Source: an uncultured Planctomycetales bacterium | Lineage (GTDB): Bacteria > Planctomycetota > Planctomycetia > Isosphaerales > Isosphaeraceae | Assembly: GCA_903926465.1 (NCBI GenBank) | Contig: CAIYJE010000077.1 | Coordinates: forward strand, 1-43,617 | DNA length: 43,617 bases | Reading direction: 5' to 3' | In this document: positions 8,668 through 16,917 of the stretch, in pieces | Layout of the letters: each line of letters begins with the position of its first letter | How positions within the stretch are numbered: the first letter of the stretch is position 1 | Translations under genes and position numbers: made by a program | The notes under the pieces: generated by a model | What the model was told of the DNA's origin: nothing | What the model saw: only the letters and a program-made list of their open reading frames with translations | The model's database searches: none

Positions 8668-9336
8668 ATGGGACCAGAAACACTGGAATCATCGGACAGG
8701 CCGCTGCTGGACGTGATCCGGCGGCGTGGGCCCTTGACCGTTCCTGAGATGGCTCAGGCGCTTGGGGTCACGGCCACCGCAATCCGGAACCGACTGGTAC
8801 GCTTGGTCGGTTCAGGTCTGGTGGAACGAAAAACCGAGTCGGTGGGGCGGGGGCGACCTCGGCACACCTACACGGCCAGTGCCGAGACTCACAAACGGCT
8901 TGGCCAGAACTACGCCGACCTTGCGCTGGCGCTCTGGGAAGAGCTGATGCAAACCGTGCAAGACCGCAAGCTTCGTCGCTTGCTGTTCCAGCGGGTGACC
9001 GATCGCCTGGCTGACTTGTACCGAGCTCAGCTTACGGGCGACCACTGGGAAGGCCGCCTGGTCCAACTTGGTACCATCCTGCATGACCGGGGGATTGAGG
9101 CTGAGGTGGTGTACCAGGAAGGTCAGGACTTTCCGGTGCTGCTCCAGTATTCATGCCCTTATTTCGAACTGGCCGAGGTGGATGACGCCGTGTGCGCCCT
9201 CGAACGCAAGATGTTTGAAAAAGCCCTTGGCCAGGCCATGCGGCTCGCATCCTGTCGGCTCGACGGTGACCGCGCCTGCCAGTTTGAAGCCAAACCTGGC
9301 TCCTTACCCACACGACCCCCGGCGCAGGCCGGCTGA
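8668..9336 (+). CDS. sufR: SufR-type iron-sulfur-sensing transcriptional regulator
   Basis: This 222-residue DNA-binding protein has a winged helix-turn-helix at residues 12-70 ([20 protein letters not shown] as the recognition unit, then the wing GRGRPRHTY). A C-terminal ligand domain carries four cysteines at 163, 176, 196 and 204. The first pair is spaced by 12 residues, as in SufR of cyanobacteria; the other spacings (19 and 7) differ from the classical form. SufR binds an Fe-S cluster and represses the suf genes when clusters are plentiful. Its position as first gene of the suf cluster fits that role well. The open frame begins further upstream, but the ATG at 8668 follows GGGGGACAGGA. 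A GTG at 8662 is an alternative start. Confidence 0.82.
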   Translation: MGPETLESSDRPLLDVIRRRGPLTVPEMAQALGVTATAIRNRLVRLVGSGLVERKTESVGRGRPRHTYTASAETHKRLGQNYADLALALWEELMQTVQDRKLRRLLFQRVTDRLADLYRAQLTGDHWEGRLVQLGTILHDRGIEAEVVYQEGQDFPVLLQYSCPYFELAEVDDAVCALERKMFEKALGQAMRLASCRLDGDRACQFEAKPGSLPTRPPAQAG

Positions 9337-9418
9337 TCCCTTAAAAATCAACCTGACCCACCCGAGTCGGTTCCCCGACAACGGTTTTTCTGGTCCGAGA
9401 GGAATGAGAGAAAGACGG

Positions 9419-10258
9419 ATGAGCGACAAGGTTCTCAAGATCAATGACCTGCACGTGGCGATCAATGGCAAGGAAATCCTCAAGGGGGTCAACCTGACCA
9501 TCCGCCAGGGCGAAGTTCACGCGCTTATGGGCCCGAACGGTTCTGGCAAAAGCACGTTAAGCTACGCCCTGATGGGTCACCCAAACTACGATGTAACCCA
9601 GGGTACAGCCACCGTCGATGGCGTGAACCTGGTTGAACTTGAGGCCGACGAACGGGCCAAGCTGGGGGTCTTCCTCGCCTTCCAGTATCCCACCTCCATT
9701 CCGGGCGTGACGCTGGCCAATTTCCTCAGGCACGCCGTCACCAACGTCCGGAACCCCAACCGTAAAGAAGGCGAAGACCTGCTGCCGATGCGCGACTTCC
9801 GCAAGGAGTTGAAAGCATCGATGGACGAACTGGGGATGGATGCCGAGTTCGCCCGCCGTTACCTCAATGAAGGCTTCTCCGGCGGTGAGAAAAAGCGCGC
9901 TGAAGTGCTTCAGATGAGCATGCTCAGACCCGCGTTCGCCATTCTCGATGAAACCGACAGCGGTCTGGATATTGACGCAGTTCGGGTTGTGTCTGAAGGG
10001 GTCAACCGGGTAGCTGCCAAAGCTCACACCGGGGTCCTGGTGATCACCCACTACCAGCGGATTCTCAACTACATCCAACCTCAGTTCGTCCACATCCTGT
10101 TTGGTGGCCGGATTGTGGAAAGCGGCGGCACCGAACTGGTCACCAAGCTCGAACAGGAAGGCTATGACTGGATCCGGGCCAAGTACCCGCTTGAGGCCCA
10201 GATCGAGGACGAACTTGAGGCGAATGCCACAGGTGCCTTGCCCGCCGCCGCTCGCTAA
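9419..10258 (+). CDS. sufC: Fe-S cluster assembly ATPase SufC
   Basis: SufC is the soluble ABC-type ATPase that drives the SufBCD scaffold. The 279-residue product shows Walker A (GPNGSGKST), the long insert typical of SufC, the signature [11 protein letters not shown], Walker B ([12 protein letters not shown]) and the H-loop (VITHYQR). About 20 residues at the C-terminus extend beyond the usual family length. The frame is open far upstream over the sufR end, but homology begins at MSDKVLKI. That ATG (9419) has a purine-rich AGAGAAAGACGG leader. It lies 82 bases after sufR and is followed by a 178-base gap holding a stem-loop, then sufB. Confidence 0.95.
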   Translation: MSDKVLKINDLHVAINGKEILKGVNLTIRQGEVHALMGPNGSGKSTLSYALMGHPNYDVTQGTATVDGVNLVELEADERAKLGVFLAFQYPTSIPGVTLANFLRHAVTNVRNPNRKEGEDLLPMRDFRKELKASMDELGMDAEFARRYLNEGFSGGEKKRAEVLQMSMLRPAFAILDETDSGLDIDAVRVVSEGVNRVAAKAHTGVLVITHYQRILNYIQPQFVHILFGGRIVESGGTELVTKLEQEGYDWIRAKYPLEAQIEDELEANATGALPAAAR

Positions 10259-10269
10259 CCATTTTTGAT

Positions 10270-10315
10270 CAACCTGGGGCTGGCTCCAGCTCTGAATCAT
10301 AGCAGTCCCAGGTTG
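10270..10315 (+). other. Stem-loop between sufC and sufB (element A)
   Basis: The outer arms are CAACCTGGG (10270-10278) and CCCAGGTTG (10307-10315). A second hairpin lies directly inside (GCTGG at 10279-10283, CCAGC at 10286-10290). No T-run follows, so it is not an obvious terminator. It resembles element B at 14830-14865 in its TTTGAT lead-in and its GTCCCAGGTT right arm. Confidence 0.5.
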
Positions 10316-10436
10316 TGAACTCTTTAACAACCACACATACGCCCTATTTTCTGGGCAGGCTGGTGCCTGCCTTCCCAATTCGCCTCAGCCGGTACGGCAC
10401 ATGAACCGGCTGACCGAGCTTGCAAGGAACTCAGCC

Positions 10437-11855
10437 ATGTCGACAGATCTCAATCTCCAGGTCGAAGGCATCAAGGACGACTACAAGTACGGATTTCGAG
10501 ACTCCGATGCCAACTACTCATTCAAGAGTGGCAAGGGGCTGAGTCGGGAAGTCGTCGAACAGATCTCCGCGATGAAGAACGAACCAACCTGGATGCGAGA
10601 TTATCGCCTCAAGGCCCTGGACATCTTCTGGTCCAAGCCAACCCCAAGCTGGGGCGGTGATCTGTCGGAAATCAACTACGACGATTTTCATTACTACATG
10701 AAAGCCGCCGATCGTCAGGGGGTGAGCTGGGACGACATCCCGGCCGAGATCAAGAATACCTATGACAAGCTGGGGATTCCGGAAGCCGAACGCCGTGGCT
10801 TGATTGCCGGCGTAGGGGCACAATACGAAAGTGAAGTGGTTTACCACAGTCTCAGAGACGACCTGGCCCAGAAGGGGGTCATCTTCGTGGATACCGACAC
10901 CGCGGTTCGCGAGCATAGCGACCTGGTGAAGGAATATTTCGGAACGCTAATTCCGGCCGAAGACAACAAATTCTCCGCCCTGAATTCGGCCGTTTGGTCG
11001 GGCGGATCGTTTGTTTACATTCCCAAGGGGGTCAAGGTTGATATTCCGCTCCAGGCCTATTTCCGGATCAATGCCGAGAACATGGGTCAGTTTGAGCGAA
11101 CCCTGATCATTGTGGAGGAAGGGGCCCAGGTTCACTACGTCGAAGGTTGCACGGCCCCCATTTACAGCACCGAGAGTTTGCACTCGGCGGTGGTTGAGAT
11201 TTTCGTCAAGCGTGATGGCCGGTGCCGCTACACCACCATTCAGAACTGGGCGAACAACATTTACAACCTGGTCACCAAGCGTGCCGTGGCCTATGAAAAC
11301 GCCCTGATGGAATGGGTTGATGGCAACCTTGGTTCCAAGCTCACCATGAAGTACCCGGCCGTCCACCTGCGGGGCGAAGGAGCCCGAGGCGAGATCCTCT
11401 CCATTGCCTTTGCCGGTAAGGGCCAGCATCAGGACGCCGGTGGCAAGATCGTGCATGAGGCCCCAAATACCTCAAGCCGGATCATCTCGAAATCCATTTC
11501 CAAGAATGGCGGCCGTTCGAGCTACCGAGGTCTTCTGAAGGTAGCCGATGGTGCCAAGAACTGCTCGTCCAACGTGGTTTGTGACGCGTTGATTCTGGAT
11601 TCTCAGAGCCGAAGCGACACGTATCCTTACATCGAGATTGATGAGGATGACGTCAAGATTGGTCACGAGGCCAGCGTCTCCAAGATTGGCGAAGAGCAAC
11701 TGTTCTACCTCATGAGCCGTGGACTTTCCGAGGCAGAAGCCAGCACCATGATCGTTTCCGGCTTCATCGAGCCGCTGGTGAAGGAACTGCCAATGGAGTA
11801 CGCCGTGGAGATGAACAAGCTCATCCAGCTTCAGATGGAGGGCTCGGTGGGCTAA
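10437..11855 (+). CDS. sufB: Fe-S cluster assembly scaffold protein SufB
   Basis: This 472-residue protein is a full-length SufB. It has the N-terminal YKYGF region, the central beta-helix core and the conserved C-terminal segments ([42 protein letters not shown]). SufB forms the SufBC2D complex, in which the nascent cluster is built. The Cys of [12 protein letters not shown] lies in the C-terminal conserved segment, and the GHEA histidine is present. The frame opens at 10401, but the ATG at 10437 has AAGGAA eight bases upstream and matches the usual length. The next ORF (DUF3592) begins 21 bases after its stop, so they are likely cotranscribed. Confidence 0.96.
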   Translation: MSTDLNLQVEGIKDDYKYGFRDSDANYSFKSGKGLSREVVEQISAMKNEPTWMRDYRLKALDIFWSKPTPSWGGDLSEINYDDFHYYMKAADRQGVSWDDIPAEIKNTYDKLGIPEAERRGLIAGVGAQYESEVVYHSLRDDLAQKGVIFVDTDTAVREHSDLVKEYFGTLIPAEDNKFSALNSAVWSGGSFVYIPKGVKVDIPLQAYFRINAENMGQFERTLIIVEEGAQVHYVEGCTAPIYSTESLHSAVVEIFVKRDGRCRYTTIQNWANNIYNLVTKRAVAYENALMEWVDGNLGSKLTMKYPAVHLRGEGARGEILSIAFAGKGQHQDAGGKIVHEAPNTSSRIISKSISKNGGRSSYRGLLKVADGAKNCSSNVVCDALILDSQSRSDTYPYIEIDEDDVKIGHEASVSKIGEEQLFYLMSRGLSEAEASTMIVSGFIEPLVKELPMEYAVEMNKLIQLQMEGSVG

Positions 11856-11876
11856 CCACCCGGCGAACACGGCCCA

Positions 11877-12311
11877 ATGCTGTCCGTACGCGCATTTAGC
11901 TGGCTGGTCGCCGGATTCGTGGCACTTGTGGCTTCAGTGACTCTGGCATGGCCGGAACTCCAGTACGTGCTGTTTGCCAAGACGACAGAAGCCCAGGTGT
12001 CTCAAGTCCGTGAGGTTGTGGAGTCACGCCGTCGCTCCGATGAACTGATGCTCCAGGTGGAGTACATGTTCCAGGATGGATCAACGGTTCGACATGAACG
12101 CGACCGGGTGCCCATGTCCTGGTCGCGACCTTCGGCTGGCACAACCACCCCGGTGGAATACCTCCCCAGTCAGCCGCAGGCGTCGCGGCTGGCAGGGCAC
12201 CGAAATCTGACTACGCCCACGTTACTGCTTGTCGCTTTGGCGTTTTTTAGTGGTTTCATTATCCCGCTGATTCGCTTTCCCCGAAGCGGTTCGCCGCCGC
12301 CGGGAAGTTGA
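11877..12311 (+). CDS. DUF3592-like small membrane protein inside the suf cluster
   Basis: The 144-residue protein has a hydrophobic segment at each end (about residues 7-26 and 110-130). Between them is a soluble middle with a DUF3592-like beta pattern: VEYMFQDGSTVRHERDRVPM, then VEYLPSQPQASRL. The latter resembles the V-x-Y-x-P-x-(N/Q)-P motif of that family. Both ends would sit in the membrane with the middle on the outer face. No enzymatic residues are visible. Its function is unknown, and it is not a standard Suf component. It sits between sufB and sufD on the same strand with short gaps, so it is probably cotranscribed. A weak ribosome site makes the exact start uncertain. Confidence 0.72.
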   Translation: MLSVRAFSWLVAGFVALVASVTLAWPELQYVLFAKTTEAQVSQVREVVESRRRSDELMLQVEYMFQDGSTVRHERDRVPMSWSRPSAGTTTPVEYLPSQPQASRLAGHRNLTTPTLLLVALAFFSGFIIPLIRFPRSGSPPPGS

Positions 12312-12415
12312 GCAGGACGACTCTCAGGCCTTGGCTCACATTCCATCCCAGAGGCGCTGATACCCGATATTCAGCTCCACCAACTTAACCAAGAGATACC
12401 GAGCGGACCCGACTC

Positions 12416-13753
12416 ATGCCGACTGCACAACCTCGAGCCCAGGCAACCTTCACCGGCGGCTTCAATGCCGAGGCGCTCAGCGATTTCCTCCAATCCCGCG
12501 ACGAACCAGGCTGGCTGGTCCAGCAACGTCGCGAGGCCTTGGCCAAGTTCGAGGCTGCAAGCTGGCCCACTCTCCGCGATGAAGAGTGGCGGCGAACCGA
12601 TATCCGCGCCCTCAAGCTCTCAGCCTTTGCCCCGCCCAGCCACGGTGAGCCTGGCAGTGCGGCACGCGCCGCGGTGGAACCGATGCGGGCCAGGCTGGCA
12701 AGCCACTCCGGAACCGGCCTGGTCCAGATTGATGGTACCATCGCCCAGCGTCCAGACACCGTAGGGCTCCCCTCCGGCGTTGTATTTTTGGATTTTGATA
12801 CCGCCGCACGTCAACACCCCGAGCTGATTCGCCGGTATTTTCAGACCCAGGCGGTTTCCACAGACGCAGACGCTTTTTCGGCCCTACATGGGGCGTTTTT
12901 CACGGGCGGCGTGGTGCTTTATGTCCCCCGTGGGGTCAAGCTTGAAACACCGCTGTACCACCTGATCGGCCTCACGACTGAGGGCTCGGTTGATTTCAGT
13001 CACACCCTGGTGGTTCTTGAAGAAGGGGCCGAGGCCACTCTGGTTCAAGAAACCACCAGTGTCGCCAGGCAAACACCAGGCCTGCATGTGGGGGCTATCG
13101 AACTGATCCAGGCCCCAGGTTCACGACTTCGATTTGTGAACATCCAGAACTGGGATTCGCACACATGGCACTTCAGCCGTGAGCGTGCCCTGGTAGGCAA
13201 AGACGCACAGCTTCAGTGGACGGTGGGGGGATTGGGAGCCCGGTTGGCCAAGGTCAACCAGGAAGTTGCACTCACCGCCGCTGGAGCCAATGCTCAGGTC
13301 AACGGCGTGATGTTCACTACCGGTCGCCAGAATCTGACCTATATCACCCGGCAAGACCACCAGGCTCCAAACACGACCAGCGACCTGCTGTACAAGGGAG
13401 TTCTCAAAGATAGTTCCCGGATCGTCTGGAAGGGGATGATTCGGGTTGAGAAAGACGCTCAGAAGACCGACGCCTACCAGAAGAACAACACGCTGCTGCT
13501 CAATGACACCGCACGAGCCGACTCAATTCCCGGTCTGGAAATCGAGGCCAATGACGTGCGCTGCACGCACGGCGCCACGGCGGGACAGGTTGATGAAGAA
13601 ATGGTCTTCTATCTCCAGGCCCGCGGCGTGCCTCGCGAAACGGCCGTACGCCTGATCATTGAAGGCTTCTTTGCCAATGTCTATGACCGGATGTCCCTTG
13701 AGTCCGTTCAAGAAACGCTCAGGGAAGCGGTTGAGACCAAGCTCAGCATCTGA
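12416..13753 (+). CDS. sufD: Fe-S cluster assembly protein SufD
   Basis: This 445-residue product is a SufB/SufD-family protein with the SufD arrangement. The N-terminal helical region carries LRDEEWRRTDIRAL (about 43-56), a mark of SufD, and the beta-helix core covers about 150-390. The C-terminal part contains NNTLLLNDTARADSIPGLEI and VRCTHGATAGQ, with the conserved His at the SufB interface, and ends with the Glu-rich helix. SufD pairs with SufB in the SufBC2D scaffold and is needed for iron acquisition. It lies 104 bases after the DUF3592 gene and about 145 bases before the rhodanese gene, all on the same strand. Confidence 0.95.
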   Translation: MPTAQPRAQATFTGGFNAEALSDFLQSRDEPGWLVQQRREALAKFEAASWPTLRDEEWRRTDIRALKLSAFAPPSHGEPGSAARAAVEPMRARLASHSGTGLVQIDGTIAQRPDTVGLPSGVVFLDFDTAARQHPELIRRYFQTQAVSTDADAFSALHGAFFTGGVVLYVPRGVKLETPLYHLIGLTTEGSVDFSHTLVVLEEGAEATLVQETTSVARQTPGLHVGAIELIQAPGSRLRFVNIQNWDSHTWHFSRERALVGKDAQLQWTVGGLGARLAKVNQEVALTAAGANAQVNGVMFTTGRQNLTYITRQDHQAPNTTSDLLYKGVLKDSSRIVWKGMIRVEKDAQKTDAYQKNNTLLLNDTARADSIPGLEIEANDVRCTHGATAGQVDEEMVFYLQARGVPRETAVRLIIEGFFANVYDRMSLESVQETLREAVETKLSI

Positions 13754-13897
13754 CCGGCAAATCGTAACGGAGGTAGGCTTCAAGCTCCGCCCAGCCTGTC
13801 CCCTGACTACGAACCAAGAAACGCTCGACCTTGACCGGTCTTGCATTCTATCCCACATTTCACTGACCCAAATTCAAGACCTCTGGAGGCTTTGCTC

Positions 13898-14773
13898 ATG
13901 TCTCATCAATACGCCCATCCTGATATGCTGGTTTCTCCTGAATGGGTTGAACAGCACCTGAATGACCCCAAGGTGCGAATCGTGGAAACGGATGAAGACC
14001 CCGCTCTCTACTTCCTGGGTCATATTCCCGGGGCAGCCGAGATTGGCTGGCACCACCACCTGCAAGACCAGGTCAGCCGCACCTATATCAGCGTTCCTCA
14101 GTTTGAGGCCTTGTGTTCCAAGGCCGGCATTGCCAACGACACCACGGTTGTTTTCTACGGCGATAACTCCAACTGGTGGGCATGCTACGCTTACTGGGCG
14201 TTCAAGCTGTTCGGTCACGAAGACTGCCGGATCATGAACGGTGGCTATGCACACTGGAAGGCCATTGGCAAGCCAATGACCACCGAAGTGCCCAGCTTCA
14301 CCCCGGCCCGCTATCAGGCCCACCCCATTGACCAGACACGCATCCGGGCCTTCCGGGATGACGTTCTGGCTCATATTGAGGCCGGCCACAAACTTGTCGA
14401 TGTGCGCAGCCCCAAAGAGTACACCGGCGAGGCACTCCACATGGAAAACTATCCCCAGGAAGGCTCGCTCAGGGCCGGCCATATTCCGGGTGCCCATAGC
14501 GTTCCCTGGGCAACTGCCATCCACCCAGACGGCACCTTCAAGTCGGCCGACGAACTACGGAAGATTTACCTCGAAGGGCTCGATCTCAAGACCACTGACG
14601 ACATCATTGCTTACTGTCGGATTGGTGAACGATCTAGCCATACCTGGTTCGTTCTCAAATACCTGCTCGGCTTGCCCAACGTCCGAAACTACGACGGCTC
14701 ATGGACCGAGTGGGGAAACCTGGTGGGAGTGCCAATCGTTCGTGGCAACCAGCCGGGCGTCTCGCCCCGCTAA
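13898..14773 (+). CDS. Two-domain rhodanese-like sulfurtransferase
   Basis: This 291-residue protein has two rhodanese domains. The N-terminal copy (about 10-125) has Asp in place of the catalytic Cys (FYGDNSNWW), so it is structural. The C-terminal copy (about 145-280) keeps Cys240 at the start of the active loop CRIGERS, with the [10 protein letters not shown] and GHIPGAHS motifs before it. Such enzymes transfer sulfane sulfur from thiosulfate or a similar donor as a persulfide. Placed between sufD and sufE in a cluster that has no SufS gene, it could deliver sulfur to the Suf machinery; that is inference. The ATG at 13898 has a GGAGG site; the frame itself opens at a TTG (13841). Confidence 0.93.
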   Translation: MSHQYAHPDMLVSPEWVEQHLNDPKVRIVETDEDPALYFLGHIPGAAEIGWHHHLQDQVSRTYISVPQFEALCSKAGIANDTTVVFYGDNSNWWACYAYWAFKLFGHEDCRIMNGGYAHWKAIGKPMTTEVPSFTPARYQAHPIDQTRIRAFRDDVLAHIEAGHKLVDVRSPKEYTGEALHMENYPQEGSLRAGHIPGAHSVPWATAIHPDGTFKSADELRKIYLEGLDLKTTDDIIAYCRIGERSSHTWFVLKYLLGLPNVRNYDGSWTEWGNLVGVPIVRGNQPGVSPR

Positions 14774-14829
14774 GCAGAGTCCTTCCATATTCCCCTTCTT
14801 CCTCCGCTGACGGGTCAACGAACTTTGAT

Positions 14830-14865
14830 AATCTGGGATCGGCTTACTACGGCCTGTCCCAGGTT
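14830..14865 (+). other. Stem-loop between the rhodanese gene and sufE (element B)
   Basis: The outer arms are AATCTGGGA (14830-14838) and TCCCAGGTT (14857-14865), pairing over nine positions with one G-U. Inside, GGC (14841-14843) can pair with GCC (14852-14854). The sequence resembles element A between sufC and sufB. Confidence 0.5.
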
Positions 14866-14929
14866 TCAAACTCCTCCCTGTCAGCCGTGAAGGACTGAGC
14901 TTCACCCGAACAGCCCCAAGGACATCGTT

Positions 14930-15364
14930 GTGCTGGAGAAACTGGAACAACTGGTGGCGGAACTGGGCGAACTCGATCGCCAGGAACGGATCGAACTCCT
15001 GATCGATCTCGCCCGCACACTTCCTCCCTTGCCAGACCGGCTCGCCGAGTTCAAAGATGCCGCGCACCGGGTGCCGGAGTGTCAGTCGCCGGTCTTCCTG
15101 TTCCCTGAACGCGAGCAAGATACCTTCATTCTTCACGCCGACGTGCCCCCAGAGGCCCCCACCGTCCGTGGCTTCATGGCCATGCTGGTTGAAGGGCTCT
15201 CAGGGGCTCCCCTGCAAGAAGCGGTCTTGGTGCCGGCCGATCTCATCGAGCGGTCAGGACTTCGGGAACTGCTCGGCATGCAGCGGGTTAGCGGCCTGCA
15301 CGGGGTTCTCCGCCGTGTCCGAGACATGGCCATCCGCATGGCGGCGGAACCACCATCGGTCTGA
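14930..15364 (+). CDS. sufE: Sulfur acceptor protein SufE
   Basis: This 144-residue protein is SufE. Cys51 lies in the motif VPECQSPVFLF, which is the sulfur-accepting loop of the family. The N-terminal helices (LVAELGELDRQERIELLIDLA) and the core ending GLRELLGMQRVSGLHGVLRRV match the family. SufE normally takes persulfide sulfur from the desulfurase SufS and passes it to SufB. The GTG start at 14930 has AAGGA (14918-14922) in good position. It lies on the same strand as the rest of the cluster. Its usual partner SufS is not encoded in this window. Confidence 0.93.
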   Translation: MLEKLEQLVAELGELDRQERIELLIDLARTLPPLPDRLAEFKDAAHRVPECQSPVFLFPEREQDTFILHADVPPEAPTVRGFMAMLVEGLSGAPLQEAVLVPADLIERSGLRELLGMQRVSGLHGVLRRVRDMAIRMAAEPPSV

Positions 15365-15440
15365 ATTTATTGCAGCTCACCAGTCCAGCAAGCACATCGT
15401 TCCATTCCATAGACCTACTCGCTTCCAAGGAGCCTGACCC

Positions 15441-15743
15441 ATGCCGATCGAGCAAGACATCCTGGTGGCCGCCCTGCGAACTGTGACCGACCCCGAACTT
15501 CACGTCAACATCGTGGATCTGGGACTGGTTTACAGCGTGGCCTGCAATGAAGACCAGGTGGATGTTGAGATGACGCTCACCTCACCCGCTTGCCCGGCCG
15601 GTCCGCAGATTCTGCGCGATGCCACCAACGCGCTTGAGAAGGTCGAAGGGGTTACCAAGGCCAACGTCAAGCTGGTCATGAATCCCCCCTGGACCACCGA
15701 ACGGATGACCGACGAAGCCCGCGACGAGCTGGGGATCTTCTAA
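15441..15743 (+). CDS. sufT: SufT/MIP18-family (DUF59) Fe-S maturation factor
   Basis: The 100-residue product is a single DUF59 domain, which acts in Fe-S protein maturation. Visible motifs are the family signature TVTDPELHVNIVDLGLVY (about 14-31), and the cysteine of SPACPAGPQI at position 51 that is typical of the SufT/PaaD/MIP18 group. The C-terminal VxLVxxPPWTxERMT segment completes the fold. SufT genes close many suf operons, as here. An AAGGAG site lies just upstream of the ATG. The stop overlaps by four bases the stop of the convergent kinase gene (15740). Confidence 0.92.
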   Translation: MPIEQDILVAALRTVTDPELHVNIVDLGLVYSVACNEDQVDVEMTLTSPACPAGPQILRDATNALEKVEGVTKANVKLVMNPPWTTERMTDEARDELGIF

Positions 15744-16765
15744 ATCCTTGACCCGGCCGCTTGTTCCAACACCTCGAGCGCACCCAAGGCGGCGGCAGAG
15801 TCAATCTGTTCGTCACTCAGTGTGTGAACCGGTCGGCTGGGAAGTTGATGGCGGAGAGCCTCGGCGTAAAGCGTGCGCAAGGGCTCACGACCACCGATCC
15901 AGATAGGGCCCACACTGGCACTCAGAATCCCCTGACGCGCCAGATAGAGCGCATCATCGGCCACCACTGCCGCAGTCCAGAAGGCACCGCGCCGCGTGGG
16001 GTCGTCTTCTTGCCCAAGCACCTGCGCAAGACGCACCAGGAACCCAGTTCGCGCCAGCCCATGTTGGGCAATGATCGGCTCGACCTGTCGCAGAACCTCC
16101 AGGTCAACCTGTTCCGGTAGTTCAGGTGGCAAGCTGGCCCTGATCAGGGTGTGGCGGGCCACCGCCTGCAGCAACTCGCCGGCCAGGGTCGTGTAACTAT
16201 CTGAGACCCGACCCGCGGCATCGAGCGCCACCACCTTGGTATGTGAGCCTGGCCAGACGAAAACTGGTGGCGGGCTTGGCCGACCCAGCATCTGCCAGGC
16301 CCCCAGCGTCTCGCACTCCTCGCCACGCATCATGTCAGACTCGGTCCAGCCGGCCGATCCTGAGCCCGCGGCAACCATCACACCAGGGATCAGCACCACA
16401 GTCGGCCCATCCAGGGAAGGGGACTTGAGCCGCTGTGCGGCTTGCGAGAGTTCGTGCGGCCCGGCCGGGGCGGCGGCATGGGGCACCTTGGCCAGGCCAA
16501 CCTCGGAAGTTAGCATCCCCACCGCCACAATGTGCGAGAGCCCGGTCTGCGCTACCCCCTCCAGCTCGATCACCCCCTGACGGAGCGCCTCCCAGAGCGC
16601 TTCTCGGGCCGTGCCACGCGCCACATCGGCCACGCCAACCGGCCGCCGAACCGTGGCCACCACCGTTCGGGCGGCCCTGTCTACCAGATGCACGCGTAGG
16701 TTGGTGGTACCACCGTTCGCAACGACCAGCCAGCGATTGGACTCTGTCCCTGTGGGTTCGAACAT
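15740..16765 (-). CDS. 2-dehydro-3-deoxygalactonokinase family protein (DgoK-like)
   Basis: This 341-residue protein belongs to the DgoK family of sugar-acid kinases, which phosphorylate 2-dehydro-3-deoxy-galactonate in the De Ley-Doudoroff pathway. It has the N-terminal phosphate loop (GGTTNLRVHLVD, near residue 18), the central MMRGEECETLGAW motif typical of DgoK, and PGSHTKVV in the sugar-binding region. Where many homologues have an Asp before the loop (VDWGT), this one has ANGGT. Activity is therefore not assured. No DgoA, DgoD or sugar transporter gene is adjacent. AAGGTG precedes the ATG at 16765. It overlaps the sufT stop by four bases in opposite orientation. Confidence 0.86.
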   Translation of the reverse strand: MFEPTGTESNRWLVVANGGTTNLRVHLVDRAARTVVATVRRPVGVADVARGTAREALWEALRQGVIELEGVAQTGLSHIVAVGMLTSEVGLAKVPHAAAPAGPHELSQAAQRLKSPSLDGPTVVLIPGVMVAAGSGSAGWTESDMMRGEECETLGAWQMLGRPSPPPVFVWPGSHTKVVALDAAGRVSDSYTTLAGELLQAVARHTLIRASLPPELPEQVDLEVLRQVEPIIAQHGLARTGFLVRLAQVLGQEDDPTRRGAFWTAAVVADDALYLARQGILSASVGPIWIGGREPLRTLYAEALRHQLPSRPVHTLSDEQIDSAAALGALEVLEQAAGSRI

Positions 16766-16917
16766 ACAACACCTTGCGTTGACAGGCCGTGGGCCTGATG
16801 CTGATCCATGTTCGCCACGTGCACAACCAGGCCGGTGACCGGCTCACGGTGGGCGCACCATTCCCGTTTTTGGTCTTTTGGACCTGTCCCAAGATACGCT
16901 CAGCCGTTGGTGTTGTC

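Noticed and set aside
9068-9418. Upstream extension of the sufC frame
   Set aside because: It lies over the end of sufR in another frame; SufC homology starts at 9419.
16779-16810. TTGACA-like -35 upstream of the PAS-AAA-Fis gene
   Set aside because: No acceptable -10 lies 16-18 bases downstream.
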